A DNA stretch of 64,000 bases from Setophaga petechia. Lineage: Eukaryota > Chordata > Aves > Passeriformes > Parulidae. A program made the position numbers and the translations under genes. The notes below the pieces were generated by a model, which saw only the letters and a list, made by a program, of their open reading frames with translations, searched no databases and was not told the DNA's origin. Where the stretch lies: assembly GCA_024362935.1 (NCBI GenBank), contig JANCRA010000040.1, positions 1,488,001-1,552,000 on the forward strand, given 5' to 3'. Shown here piece by piece: positions 38,019-48,989 of the stretch. Each line of letters opens with the position of its first letter. Position 1 is the stretch's first letter.

Positions 38019-38148
38019 CAGAATCATAGAGTAGTTAAGGTAGGAAAAGACCTCTAACATCATCAAGTCCAACCATCAACTGAACACCACAATCATGTTC
38101 ACCACTAAACCATGTCCTCAATGGCCACATGTTCCCATATCTATGTGT
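38019..38148 (-). mobile_element. Nested CR1 tail inside the longer CR1
   Basis: The plus strand reads 'cagaatcatagagtagttaa', 'ggaaaagacctctaacatca' and 'caccactaaaccatgtcctc', a reversed CR1 terminus of about 130 bases. It interrupts the host CR1 after the DLGVLVD-encoding stretch; host sequence resumes at about 38149 ('cttgcatcccagacagccaa'). The insertion is therefore younger than the host copy. No clear target-site duplication can be read. Confidence 0.88.
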
Positions 38149-38766
38149 GCTTGCATCCCAGACAGCCAAATGTATCCTGGTCTGCATCAAAAGCAGTGTA
38201 GGCAGCAGGCAAGATTCTGCTCCTCTGCTCTGCTCTGGTTAGACCCCTCCCTAGAGTGCTTTGTCCAGCTCTGAAGACCTCCAGGACAGGAAAGATATGG
38301 ACCTGTTGAAGTGACACCAAGAAGAGGGTCATGAAAATGATCAGGAGGCTGGAGCATCTCTTCTATGGAGACAGGCTGAGAGTGTTGGGATTGATAAGCC
38401 TGGAGAAGAGAAGGTTCTGAGACCTTATAGGACCTTCTAGCAACTAAAGTTGGCTACTGGAGAGCTGAGGAAGGAGCTTTTAGAGGGTCGTGTAGTGATA
38501 GATCAAAGGGGAATGACTTTAAACTGAAAGAGGGTAGGTTTAGATAAGATAAAAGGAAGAAATTCCTTACTGGGAGGGTGCTAGCCACTGTCACAGGTTG
38601 CCCAGAGAAGTTGTGGATGCTGTGTCCCTGTCAGTGTCTAAGACCAGCTTGCATGGGACTTTGAACAATATGATATATTGGAAGGTGTCCCTGCCCATGG
38701 CAGGGGGATTATAACTAGATGATCTTTAAGGTCTATTCCAACCTAAACCATTCTGTGATTCTATGA

Positions 38767-39720
38767 ATAAAGAAGACTTTATTTCAAAGTCATTATCTCT
38801 TTGCTCCCTGACTCTAAACATTAGCATTCTTTGTAGCTGTGGTACTCCATAATTGAGGGGAACCCTGCGCTACAGAACAGTGAAGTTTGGCTTTGGTTAT
38901 TTCACAATCAAATTCACAGTGACTCCTCTAGCTAACAATAAAAGCACCTGCCACCCACTTCAGGAATAATATTTGACCAGCTTTATATTCCCTAACAAGC
39001 AAGGATCTTCTGATATTTACGGAGTTTATTATTTCATTTGTTACAGAGTTTATTTGTCAACAAAGTTGAAACAAGTTTATTGTCAACAAAGAAGAAAAAT
39101 GTTACTTTACAGTACATACATTCATCTAAATAATATTTAGTTCCAGCTGGTTTAGTCCACTTTTTTTTTTATGTTATGTTAAAGAAGGTTAAACAAGAGG
39201 AGCAGAACTTTATTTTGACCTTAGGGTGTAGTGTTATAAAATATTATATAAAAGATAGATAGGGACTTGTCAGAGTCAATTACGAAGTCGCATTGAAGTT
39301 AGAAAGCTCAGCTGAGCTGATAGCCAGCCCACACAGGAGTGAGTCATTTTTGCCCCATCACACACAAAAGCACGCAAGTAAGGCATGTCAGTAGTGCGTC
39401 ATACACAGCTCACCAATGGCTGCAGCTCCACTTGTGGACAAAATGGAGTTACTCACTGCACTCAGCTTCTTCTGAGACTGCAATAGCCCATGCTCAGGGT
39501 GTTACAGTGACATTTTACAAACACAAAGAAGTTACTTCTCTTCTGCTCAGCCAACTCAGTTCTGTATAAATGCACCAGCCAGAGAAAAAAGAAAAAATAA
39601 TGTACTTCTTATTGAAATGCTTCTGCTTAAAACCATTTATTATATATTTAATATCCAGAGTAGGAAAGTAAGATTATGTTTAATGAGTGTGAAGAGTGCA
39701 GAGGGACTTCAGGGATCTGG
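38767..39720. other. Unique sequence, no gene seen
   Basis: AT-rich sequence with T-runs near 39162. It holds a small direct repeat listed separately. Nothing coding recognised. Confidence 0.5.
39047..39091. repeat. Short imperfect direct repeat
   Basis: 'agtttatttgtcaacaaag' (39047-39065) and 'agtttattgtcaacaaag' (39074-39091) differ by one T and are eight bases apart. Confidence 0.9.
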
Positions 39721-40123
39721 TGTAAGCCCACACAATATGTGATTGCCAGTGTGTTTATCAACAAAAAAGACAAACCAGTGTCTTGGTCAAAGAGAAAGGC
39801 TTTATTCAATTGCCCACAGAGACATCTAATGTCATTTAGGGTGTGCCATTGTGCTTGGTACAGACCACCCAAGGCTGTCACAGAACTTAGAAAAGGCTCA
39901 TAACCAGCAGTTATGCAGCCTTTACAGCATCTCAAGTGCCACAATTTGATGATCAGGGAATCAAACTGATTCCTAATGCAGTGAGGCCTTCTTCTACAAA
40001 CAAATACATCAGTTTGCAGTGATTTTATTTCCAACATCCAAATGACACGCCCAGTCTACTTCTGTTGGCCCTGACCCTTCTGGCCCCAGGTACGACTCTC
40101 GACCATCTGTGGGGGACCTGACA
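39721..40123 (-). mobile_element. Possible solo LTR
   Basis: The segment starts 'tgtaagcccacac' and ends '...ggacctgaca' on the plus strand, giving TG...CA ends on either strand. On the minus strand it has an AATAAA (plus 'tttatt' 39801-39806) about 80 bases before the 3' end, followed by a pyrimidine-rich 'gcctttctctttgacc', which is a normal R-U5 layout. I do not recognise the family and can see no target-site duplication, so this is a structural guess. The 129-codon frame at 39648-40037 lies inside it. Confidence 0.35.
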
Positions 40124-41340
40124 CATGTGCACAGAATTGACCTGTAGGACACATATACCTCTGGCAAAGCATCTGAATGCCAAAGATGGTCTCACACTAC
40201 CCTAGACACCCATGCTGAAATAACAAAATTGTTTTTAGTGTCTAGGTTTCCATTTTAACCAATGGATGAACTACTACTAATAATATTACTATTAATCAAT
40301 GAATGAGCAGTGCAGTGAATGTAAGGTACTGAGCACTTCAGGGATGCCTGCTGTGGGGTGATTTTCTCTGTTCTCTGATCTGCGATTGCTGTGGGAGCTC
40401 AGTCTCTTGTCTCATCTCCAAACACCTACATGTAGATCTCTGCCTCTGGATGTGCATCCTACTGAGTTTCTATATTTCATTTCCCAAATACAAATGAGGA
40501 TAGTAATAGGTGGTCTTTATTGGTGCCACTGTGGGGAGCATTCATTAGCACATCAGAAGCAGAGCTGTCATGGTACTGTGAGTGCAGCACCACGAGCAGC
40601 TGAAGAACACAACTGATTTAGGCAGCTTGCATTTAGTAATTTCACTGTTCAAAAGCTCTCTGAGCTTTTATAGGATGAGGTACCTACAAATGTCTGTAAC
40701 ACACAGAACTCTCTAGAGTCACCTTCTTGGGCTTGGATGGGGATGGACCTGGCAGTCCCCCAAGCTACCCAGTCTTCCAACTCCAGTTTCCAATTTCCTG
40801 CAAATATCAGGCGCTTGGACAGCTAAATTGAGGAATTATGCACAGTTACACACAACCCTACTCTAAATTAGGATATCACCATGACTTATGGTCAACTGGA
40901 TAACGCTTCCCATGCAAACACAGCATGCAGCTTGAGAAAAATTTCTCAGATCTTTGTAGATGTGATGAATGTGATGAATAAAAACTTCAATATGATTCTT
41001 TGCTGAAACATGCTCTACTTTTATCATGATGTCATTCTTCAGTTCCTTAAATTAAAGGAGGAAACAGAACATAAAATTTGATATAATGGGAAAATTAAGC
41101 ACTTTTCTTCCTAATTGCACTTCTATCAACTTTTGCTGAAAGACTCTTGCTATTTCCTCCTATTATTAAAATAACATAACAATTTTGCTACCCTAGTTTT
41201 CAGGAAATCTTCTTTTTTTTAGTTTTTTTTTTCACTGGGTATGACAACAAAGAGAAAGAGAGAAAAATTACTACAGAAAGAATTGTACAGCCTGAAAATT
41301 GCTTTTTCATTCAATGGGGACAAAAATTTTCATGTTCACG
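40124..41340. other. Unique sequence, no gene seen
   Basis: Mixed sequence, AT-rich after 40900, with T-runs near 41212-41232. No repeats or genes recognised. Confidence 0.5.
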
Positions 41341-41888
41341 GATTCATATAATAGTTTTAGTTGGAAGGGACCTTAAAGACCATTAAGTTTCCAATCTCCA
41401 TGTCAGGGACAAGCACACCTTCCCCTATATCACGCTGCTGAAACCCCCATCCAACCTGACCTTGAACACTTTCAGGAATGGAACATCCACAACTTCTCTG
41501 GACAGCCTGTCCAGAGGCTGCAGGGTCTGCAACACTCTCACTGTAATTCTTTTTCTTTTATCTTGTCTAAATCTATGCTATTTCAATTTGAGGCCATTCT
41601 ACCTTGCCCTATCACTACATGACCTCGTGGCCCCTTTTAGGTACTGGAATGATGTATAAGGTCTCCCTGCAGCATTGTCTTATCCAGGCTGAACAATTCC
41701 AGCACTCTCAGTTTGTCTTCTTCACAGAGGTACTCCAGCCCCCTGATCATCTTCATGACCCTCCTCTGGACTCACTCCAACATGTCCATATCCTTCCTGT
41801 ACTGATGGCTCCAGAGCTGGACCCATTACTCCAGGTGGAGTCTCACCTGGAGAAGGGATTAAACCTTGCAGTTTAAGGGAGAATCCCC
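41341..41888 (-). mobile_element. CR1 3' copy, about 550 bp
   Basis: A decayed terminus ('gattcatataatagttttag', 'ttggaagggaccttaaagac') is followed by the tail blocks 'catccaacctgaccttgaac', 'cacaacttctctggacagcc', 'tcttatccaggctgaacaat', 'gaccctcctctggactcact' and 'ctccagagctggacccatta'. The CR1 identity ends inside the palindrome described separately. Antisense and sense frames here are not genes. Confidence 0.92.
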
Positions 41889-41908
41889 TCCCTTTAAACT
41901 GCAAGGTT
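41862..41908. repeat. Fold-back palindrome at a CR1 breakpoint
   Basis: The left arm 'aaccttgcagtttaaggga' (41862-41880) and the right arm 'tccctttaaactgcaaggtt' (41889-41908) are reverse complements apart from one extra T in the right arm, with an eight-base loop (41881-41888). It would form a strong hairpin. The left arm and loop sit at the end of the CR1 tail; beyond the right arm no CR1 is seen. Confidence 0.95.
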
Positions 41909-42978
41909 CACACTATATAGCTGAGCATGTCATAAATCCATACACACACAAAGATATGTTTGTGTACTACCTAGTCAGCCTGCAGTCTCCTATAACTTCG
42001 TACAGACTGAACATTATATTTCAGATTTATGTTTGAAGGGAAACTGCTGGCTTGCCGTGGTGATGCTGCAGTTGCAAATTTAAACTGGGACAGGGTCCTC
42101 TTAGGAAGGAAGAAGAGAACACAGTCCAACATAGAATAACCTGGCACAGGAATAGGAAGTCTGGAATCTCTCCTTGCCTCCTTTATAATTAAAAGCAGAG
42201 AGTTTTGCAGTCTGTGGTCAGCAAAACCCTAGAGACTATAGATATGACCCAATACTGTGTGTATAGAAGAGAAATGCTGACTGAGTGCTTCAAGCATTAA
42301 AATAAGCTTAAACTACCTAGAGTTATTGTATAACCCTGACAACAAATTTCTAATACTGATTAAGAGTTATAGGGCCCTGATTCTGGATCTGACCCTGTAC
42401 AACATCTAGGATCCTGTTTAGCATAAATCTCACCCAGCTAGAGACTCTCACATCTCAGTTGACTGGTGTTTCCAGGTGTTTCCATAGAAGCATTCATGTG
42501 ACCCATCTTGCAGACATCAAATCAGAATAAGATGAATCATGACTATAGAGGGGAATCAGGGTGACTAACTCAGATGTGAATACCTGCAATGCAAACACTT
42601 GGAGGTGATCAGATGAGTCCTGCCTTGACAGACCTGGAGTGTTTGCAAGATAACCACAGGACTAGAAAACAGCCAGGAGGGAGCACAACAATGCAATTAG
42701 TCATCCTGATAGCTACTAGTGTAATAAAAAACTGGGCAATCTTTAATTGTCTCCATCCTTCTTTAGAGGGATGTGATTTACTCAGCTTTCCCCTTTTCTC
42801 ATGCTTTTTCTTGTCATGTTATATCAGTCTGGGCAGAATTTCACATAGATCTCAGGGGGCCAAAGCCTCCGTATCAAGTTTTGGTCTATATTAAAAATAA
42901 AACTGAGCATTTAGTCTCATAAAAGTCTGGATGAGGACTCCAGTGACTTCAGATATCACCAGAAGGGAAATTGAATTT
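41909..42978. other. Unique sequence, no gene seen
   Basis: About 1.1 kb of mixed sequence without recognised repeats. Frames are short and featureless. Confidence 0.5.
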
Positions 42979-43153
42979 AAAAAAAAAAACAAAAAAAACA
43001 AAAAAACCAAACCAACAACAACAGCAACAAAAATCGAAACAACAGCAATGAACAAAACAAACAAAAATCCCACAATGAAACACACAAAAAAAAAAACCAA
43101 AAGAAAACAAAACAAAACTAAACTAAACTAAACTAAACCAAACAAAAAGAAAA
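42979..43153 (+). repeat. A/C-rich low-complexity tract
   Basis: About 175 bases almost wholly of A and C, with occasional G and T. It includes A-runs, (AAC)n-like pieces and, at about 43114-43139, an (AACTA)n pentamer block. The low-complexity frames on both strands (42931-43131 plus, 42891-43115 minus) come from it. Confidence 0.93.
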
Positions 43154-46100
43154 CTGCACCAAGGAAAAGCTAGGGGAAAAAAGGTAAGTGTAGTATAATT
43201 TTCGTAACAACAAACTTAAATCCTACCAGGACTAACATTTTTTGAATGGCTTGTACCAAGTCTTACAAACATACAAATTTTTTCAGAAGCTTTTTTTCTA
43301 ACATAATGATTAAGTGCATTAAATAATTCAGGAAAAACAGAAGTTGAAAAAGTTGTTGCTTTATTTCCTTCAGAATTTTCTACTTGTGCAGAAAATTTGT
43401 ATATCACTTAAGGACCCCTCATTCTGAGAATGCACTAGAAGTTCATAAAGAAGTTTCTAATACTCTTTTCTTTACAGTGACTCAGTTGGATCTTCGCAGA
43501 GTTTTTTTGCTCATTTATGATAAAGCCAACATGACAATCATCAAAGCTGTCAAATGTTCAGCTCAGTCCTTGCGGCTTTATCACCAGGATGTGATAAATG
43601 TTAATTGCAACAACATTCTATAAAATTAATCACCCAGAGTTATTTCCTGAGCTTATAGCTCATGTGAGCCTCCCGCATTTCAGGTAGTGATTTGAAGAAA
43701 AAGGAGATAGCCACTGATACTTGGTTTATGGCCTTCCCATTGCAGGGTGGTAATGTGTGAAAGACTGTTAAATAATACAAAATGTGTCATGTTCAAATGG
43801 GGAATTTCAGATAAGCTCAGTAAAGTCACACTGAGAAAGATCATTAGCAGAATTGCTCTTTGAAGCCAAAAGATTTTGCAGGGTGTTTGGTCAAGTTGAC
43901 AGCATCAACCATGTTCTCAGCACTTACCAAAGAAATCTCTAAATTATGTCCTATATCTAAGATACTTCAGACCACACTTTGGCTGCATGATTACTTTTAG
44001 ACAAGTGGTGAATGTTCATCATCACTTTTTTACTTTCTTGGCATATCTGTCCTACATTAGCATATCAACAGAGCCATAAAATCTGCTTCATTGTCCAGAT
44101 ATTCATCAGCATGTTCCCTTTTGAAAATGCTGTAATACTAGTGAAATACAGCAAATCAAGCTGGTGCAGAAAGCTACAAGCACATTTGTGTGCCAGCTTT
44201 GATGATCTGCCTCTTCCAGGTTTCAGTGGGTTTTCATCTATCCTGACATTGTCTCTTTGTAGTATGCAATTGTTAATAAAGTCGGGGAGATTATTTGTGT
44301 TTTTGCATCAGCTGACCACGTCCTGTGGCTCCATGGCTGCCAAGAGGAAACAAAGCCCACAGACAGTTATGTCCCACACTCTCTGACCTCTCAAAGGACA
44401 CAGATGAGTCATAAGCTCATGATGCCTTTCTTCCGAGCTGCCTGTTGTTGTAGCAATTGCATAGTAGATTTTAGATATTTTCCATCAGAATCAATATATA
44501 CTGGCACTCATTTCTCTGAAACCTTTATTTCTGACAAGATAATCACTGTTTTTAGCTACTCTTCTGGAACATGTAATAGTTTTACTAGTACTATACAGGC
44601 ATCTCAGACTTTAAGAGAACTAGCTATTTTGATCATAGAAAGGCCAAACATGATTGAAATCCTCTTCAGTACTGGAGTTCATACGAGCACATTGTAAAGC
44701 TGTATCCATTGGTTTGGAAACACACACTATACTTTTCTATATGTACTTTTCTGTGTATGCCATACCTCTGCTTCAGCTCCCCTGGGCCTGGAGAAGATAC
44801 TTATAAACTGCCTCTGTTCCATAAATGTTTTCACTACAGTAGGGAAGCCTTAGTCCACATTTTACCATTCCCATTGTAAAAGGGCAGAGGCATTAAGATG
44901 CAGAAAAAGACACCAGTAATGCTTTACAACTTATTCATTAAAAAAAAAAATAGAGGAAGGTAGGCAGTCTGATGTCACTAGAAAATAATTTAGAAGTATG
45001 GACAGAGATAATATCCAAAAATACCTCGTTATCTTCTTTTCAGTTCATCAGACAATGCTTAGCTCTCAGAGGTTTCCAACATATATCTGTATTTTTTGTC
45101 CATTTCCAAAGTTTCATAAGCCCAGTTGTAGGTCACTGGTATTTCTTCTTAGCTTCCAGAGGAAAAGTCCAGGGAGTTCACCACCCCAGTGAGGACCCCA
45201 CCTTGTGGTTTCAGTACTCAGAGTACATAGGACAGCCAGGTCTTGAAATGCAGTGTTGAGATGGGTTAAACAGAATGCTGAGATTTCAGATGTGTTGACA
45301 TTAAATTGACACAGGTCACAGGAAATGTCTGTAACAACCTGTAACAAGGCTGTTTTAACCAGGCAAGATTTAATGTGACACAATTTAAGCTGTTGTAAAT
45401 TTAATTACCGAAATAGAATTAAAAGCTAACACAGGAGACAAAATAGTACATCCTCACACCACTTCTTTCAGAACACCAAGTAATGTAACAGATATGCCAG
45501 AATTTTGAAATGAAACAGCAAAACTTTGCATTGCATTATGTTAAAATAATTATTAAATTAAAACCAATTATGTTTTTACTATGTTTTATTAACAACTTTT
45601 TTATTTCTTTTTATTTTGACTACACAATTACTATGCTGAAAAAATAAAACATGGAGAAACACAAGTCTTGTTTCAGTTCTTCCTGTTCTCGACAAATTTT
45701 TACTCTATGTTCATCAGCATAATTTCTTAGTTCTTTCCCACCCAAGGCAATACCAACAGCTGAGGTGTGTAGAGTTCACTGTTTTGGAGTGTGTTGTGCA
45801 GTTCTGTGTGTTGCTGAATGCCTCGTTGGAGAATGCCTGGCCACAGAAATACCCCTTTTGACAGCAGAAAAGGCAGCAGTGTTTCCAAAAGCCATTTGCT
45901 CTGACTGGAGGTCACTCCACTCTGCAGCCTGGAGAACTCCCCAAAGAGCCCCACACCTTGGTGCATGAGCATCCCCGATGGCAAAGGACTGAAGGTGACC
46001 ACTGAGCAGGCATGAACACCAGCACTCCTCCAGTATCTGGACTGCGTGGCTCTTGTTCTCCCAAAGCCACTTCCTCTAGTCCAGGAGATCTTCCCTGTGC

Positions 46101-46350
46101 CCTCTCAGAGCTGACCACAGTCTTTACCCCTGCTCCCACCACGGTTTCACTTAATGGGGATCTGGAGGTGTCAACAGACTCTTGATGCTATCTTGTGCTA
46201 GACATTCCCACCAGCTGAAAGGGAACAAATAAATTTCAACTCAAAATCTTCAACATAGGTCTTCACTAAATTTGATCATTGTTGCTCTTGTGCTACAAGG
46301 GATGAGTCATAATTCTGGTAGAGATCTTATATCTAACTGTCCCTGGCATT
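43154..46350. other. Long unique stretch, no gene seen
   Basis: About 3.2 kb. The longest frame (44012-44386 plus, 124 codons) has some hydrophobic stretches but no domain or start context that would support it. A GC-richer block at 45720-46145 is repeat-like in texture, but I could not assign it. Confidence 0.45.
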
Positions 46351-46498
46351 TATAATTATAATATAATATAATATAATAATACAATATTACATAATATGAC
46401 ATGATATGATATGATATGATATGATATGACGTGATGTGACGTGACATGATATAATATAATATAATATAATATAATATAATATAATATAATATAATATA
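46351..46498. repeat. Pentanucleotide microsatellite (TATAA/TGATA)n
   Basis: The outer parts are (ATAAT)n; the centre (about 46397-46448) turns to (ATGAT)n and then to GTGAC-type units. The minus-strand frame 46307-46552, rich in Ile and Tyr, is a translation of it. Confidence 0.95.
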
Positions 46499-47689
46499 GC
46501 TATCAAACCAAACTTTGGAGCTCAGATTCTCAAGGAATATTTTGATGGGCACAGGAATTATCCCATATACTGCTCTAAAGATTTAAGTTTTAGAATTAAG
46601 TTAATTATGGAATATAGAAAGGAAAAACCCAGGGACATTTTGCTGGGAAAGAGAAGGTATTTGTGTGTGTTAGGTATTCCTGGTGTCAGCATTTTCCTGT
46701 TTGCATTGAAGGAGTCATCCACTTACAGTCTGCCTTTACCCAAGCCTGGCTGCATTGTTTAATGATGGATTTTTGTGCTGCTCTAAAATACATTGTATGC
46801 TGATACCACAGGCTGCACATAAGAGTCTTCCAGATCTCCCTTCCGGTCTCAGTTATCCTGTGATTGCATAAGGACTTTGACTGTCATCAAGCAAAAACTG
46901 GCTGTCGTAAGATGAACTTCAGATGCAACCTTGGATAAATATAGAGGACAAGTCACTAGAGAAGTGCAGCTGTCTCTGTGTGTGAACACTCCAATTTAGC
47001 TGCACTGGCTCATGGCACTTTTGTGTTCACACAGGCAAGTGATTCTGTCTGGTGCTGTCCTTTTTACAGTTTCGAATACAAGCAGCTGGGGAAGCCCGTA
47101 CTTAGTCATCTGTCTGCTTGTCTCCTTCCAGGAACTCCACAGAATGCCCATATGTTACCCTGTCAAAAATGGCTCTGCTGCTATCCACTCACAGCAGAGA
47201 AACAGCAAGGGGAATGTTCAGAGAGCCCAATGCTGAGCAAGACCTATAAATAACACAGGTTTGAATCTGTGCTATCACTCTTTATTTAGGTATAACAAAA
47301 TCATATGATATTTAGATGAGCTAGAATCTATAAACATTATTTTTACACATTTAGGCCAACAATGCTTACATGTAAAGAGCATATAAACTGTAATAAGCCT
47401 AACTGCAATTGGTGGGGCATTTTAGTGGTGCCTATCACTAAATAAGAGACAGGTCAGATGCTGATTTATAACAGCATCATTACAACCATGGAGGAACTGT
47501 GAAACCAGCTGAAGATGTTTCTGGATCAGAGAGGATTTTGGGGGATTTGGAGTTTTGTTTTCTGGGGGCTTTGATGTTGTTGTTGTTGGGGATTTTTAAT
47601 GGTGTCTTTAATCTTCTTGACATCAGCTGGAAAAGCAATACAACAGATCCAAGAAATCCTGAAGATGGCTGCAGGATTCCATGCGTCTG
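46499..47689. other. Unique sequence, no gene seen
   Basis: No repeats recognised apart from a small GTT-rich patch near 47575-47590. Frames at 46978-47253 overlap in two frames and lack domain features. Confidence 0.45.
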
Positions 47690-47935
47690 GAAGAGATGAT
47701 GAACACCGGGATCTGTTTTTCACTATCAAAGAAGAACTGGTGACAATCTTGGCTGTAGTGCCAATGAAATAGTGGCCTTCAAGGGCTTGAGAGGGCTGAG
47801 AAAAGCAAGGAGAAGAGCACACAGCCAGGATTTCCAGTCAGTAGACCTCAGTCTGCTCAGGAAGGTCAGAGATGGGCTTCCATGGAAGACAGCACTGAGG
47901 AAAAAAGTAGTTTAGGGTAGCTGTCAGGTGTCTAA
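47690..47935 (+). mobile_element. CR1 internal fragment (ORF2 linker)
   Basis: 'gtgacaatcttggctgtagt', 'gaaatagtggccttcaaggg', 'gagaagagcacacagccagg' and 'atttccagtcagtagacctc' match the style of the CR1 ORF2 stretch also seen at 2560-2680 and 36500-36630. Neither the catalytic core nor the 3' terminus follows, so it is an isolated fragment. Its left limit is uncertain. Confidence 0.6.
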
Positions 47936-47993
47936 AGAGAGAGAGAGATGAAGTGATTCCAGTCCATCATAGGATCAAAACAGCAGATGATAG

Positions 47994-48989
47994 ACTCATA
48001 GAGCCTTAGAATGTCCTGGGTTGGAAGGGACTTTAAAGATCATCTCATTCCAACTCCCCTGCCTTGGGTAGGCACACCTTCCACTAAATCAGGTTGCTCA
48101 GAGCCACATCAAACCTGGCCTTGAGCACTTTCAGGGATAGGACATCTACCACTTCCCTGAGCAACCTGTAATTGTGACTCACCACCCGCACAGTAAAGAA
48201 TCTCCTTGTAATATCTAATCCAAATCTGCTCTCTTGCAGTTAAAAGCGACTCCCCCTTGTCCTGACATCAAATGCTCTTGTGAAAAAAGTCTCTCTCCAT
48301 CTTTCTTGTAGGCTTCCTTCAGGCACTGGAAAGCCACAGTTAGGTTACCCCAAAGCCTTCTCTTCTCCAGGATGAACAGACCCAATTCTTTCAGCCTATC
48401 CTCACTGGAGAGGTGCTCCATCCCTCTAATGCCTTGGAGTGGCTACCTAGAACAGAGGCTAGACAAGATTAGGAGAGTAAAAGTAAGTATTTATTAAAGA
48501 CCTTCAACAGCTACACCTTAGGCAGTCAAAAGCCTCCAAGAGGGGCTACACCCAAGATGGATGATGGTCACAAGTTTTTCAGGCAGATATAAGTTTGATC
48601 TATTTACACATCAGGGGTTAATCCTCCAATTACAGCTTCCAATGACAGGTAATGAAGTCAAATACCTCCAGTTTTCTCCCCCCAATCACTTTTTTTTATG
48701 CTTTTTGGGGCCTGAGGCAGTACGGCATCCTTGAATTTCAGGCTTAGAGGGATTGTTTTGTGTGACCAAAATGGGAAGACAGTAACTAATCCTCTATGTG
48801 GAGTCTAGAATTATATGCTAATGCTGTACAGGATTTGAAAAATATAGAAGCAAAAATCGTAACGCGTCACCTCTAAACAACTTGGTGCCCCTCCTCTGAA
48901 CTTGCTCTAACATGTTGATGTCCTTCCTGTGCTGGGGACCCCAGAGCTGGATGCAGTATTCAGGTGGGGTGTCATGAGAGCCAAGTAGA
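47994..48989 (-). mobile_element. CR1 3' copy split by a solo LTR
   Basis: The left piece (47994-48429) begins 'gactcatagagccttagaat' and 'gggttggaagggactttaaa' and runs through the usual tail to 'ggtgctccatccctctaa'. The right piece (48870-48989) resumes with 'cctctaaacaacttggtgcc', 'gaacttgctctaacatgttg' and 'ccccagagctggatgcagta'. The two join in register once the LTR at 48430-48869 is taken out. Confidence 0.93.
48430..48869 (-). mobile_element. 440-bp solo LTR inserted in CR1
   Basis: It starts TG ('tgccttggagtggctacc') and ends CA ('aacgcgtca'), and is flanked on both sides by 'cctctaa' (48423-48429 and 48870-48876). A TTTATT at about 48489 gives an AATAAA on the minus strand about 60 bases from that strand's 3' end, suggesting minus orientation. 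No gag, pol or env is present, so two LTRs have presumably recombined to one. I do not recognise the family. Confidence 0.85.

Larger units (their letters stand above)
36290..38766 (+). mobile_element. CR1 copy, about 2.35 kb plus a nested insert
   Basis: This is the longest CR1 in the window. It carries the region before the reverse transcriptase, most of the reverse transcriptase, the 3' UTR and an intact terminus ('accattctgtgattctatga', about 38747-38766). Its 5' end is truncated inside ORF2, as is usual for CR1. Frames are broken by several shifts and stops, and a younger reverse-oriented CR1 sits at 38019-38148. It is inactive. Confidence 0.93.

Noticed and set aside
42891..43115. Minus-strand hydrophobic frame like a small membrane protein
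   Set aside because: Translation of the A/C-rich low-complexity tract; valine and phenylalanine codons come from the simple sequence.
44012..44386. 124-codon plus-strand frame with hydrophobic runs
   Set aside because: No domain and no conserved start context; other strand and frames nearby are equally open.
45720..46145. GC-richer block with frames on both strands, considered as an exon or LTR
   Set aside because: No matching LTR ends, no recognised protein, and no splice arrangement that I could support.
46307..46552. Ile/Tyr-repeat frame
   Set aside because: Translation of the pentanucleotide microsatellite.
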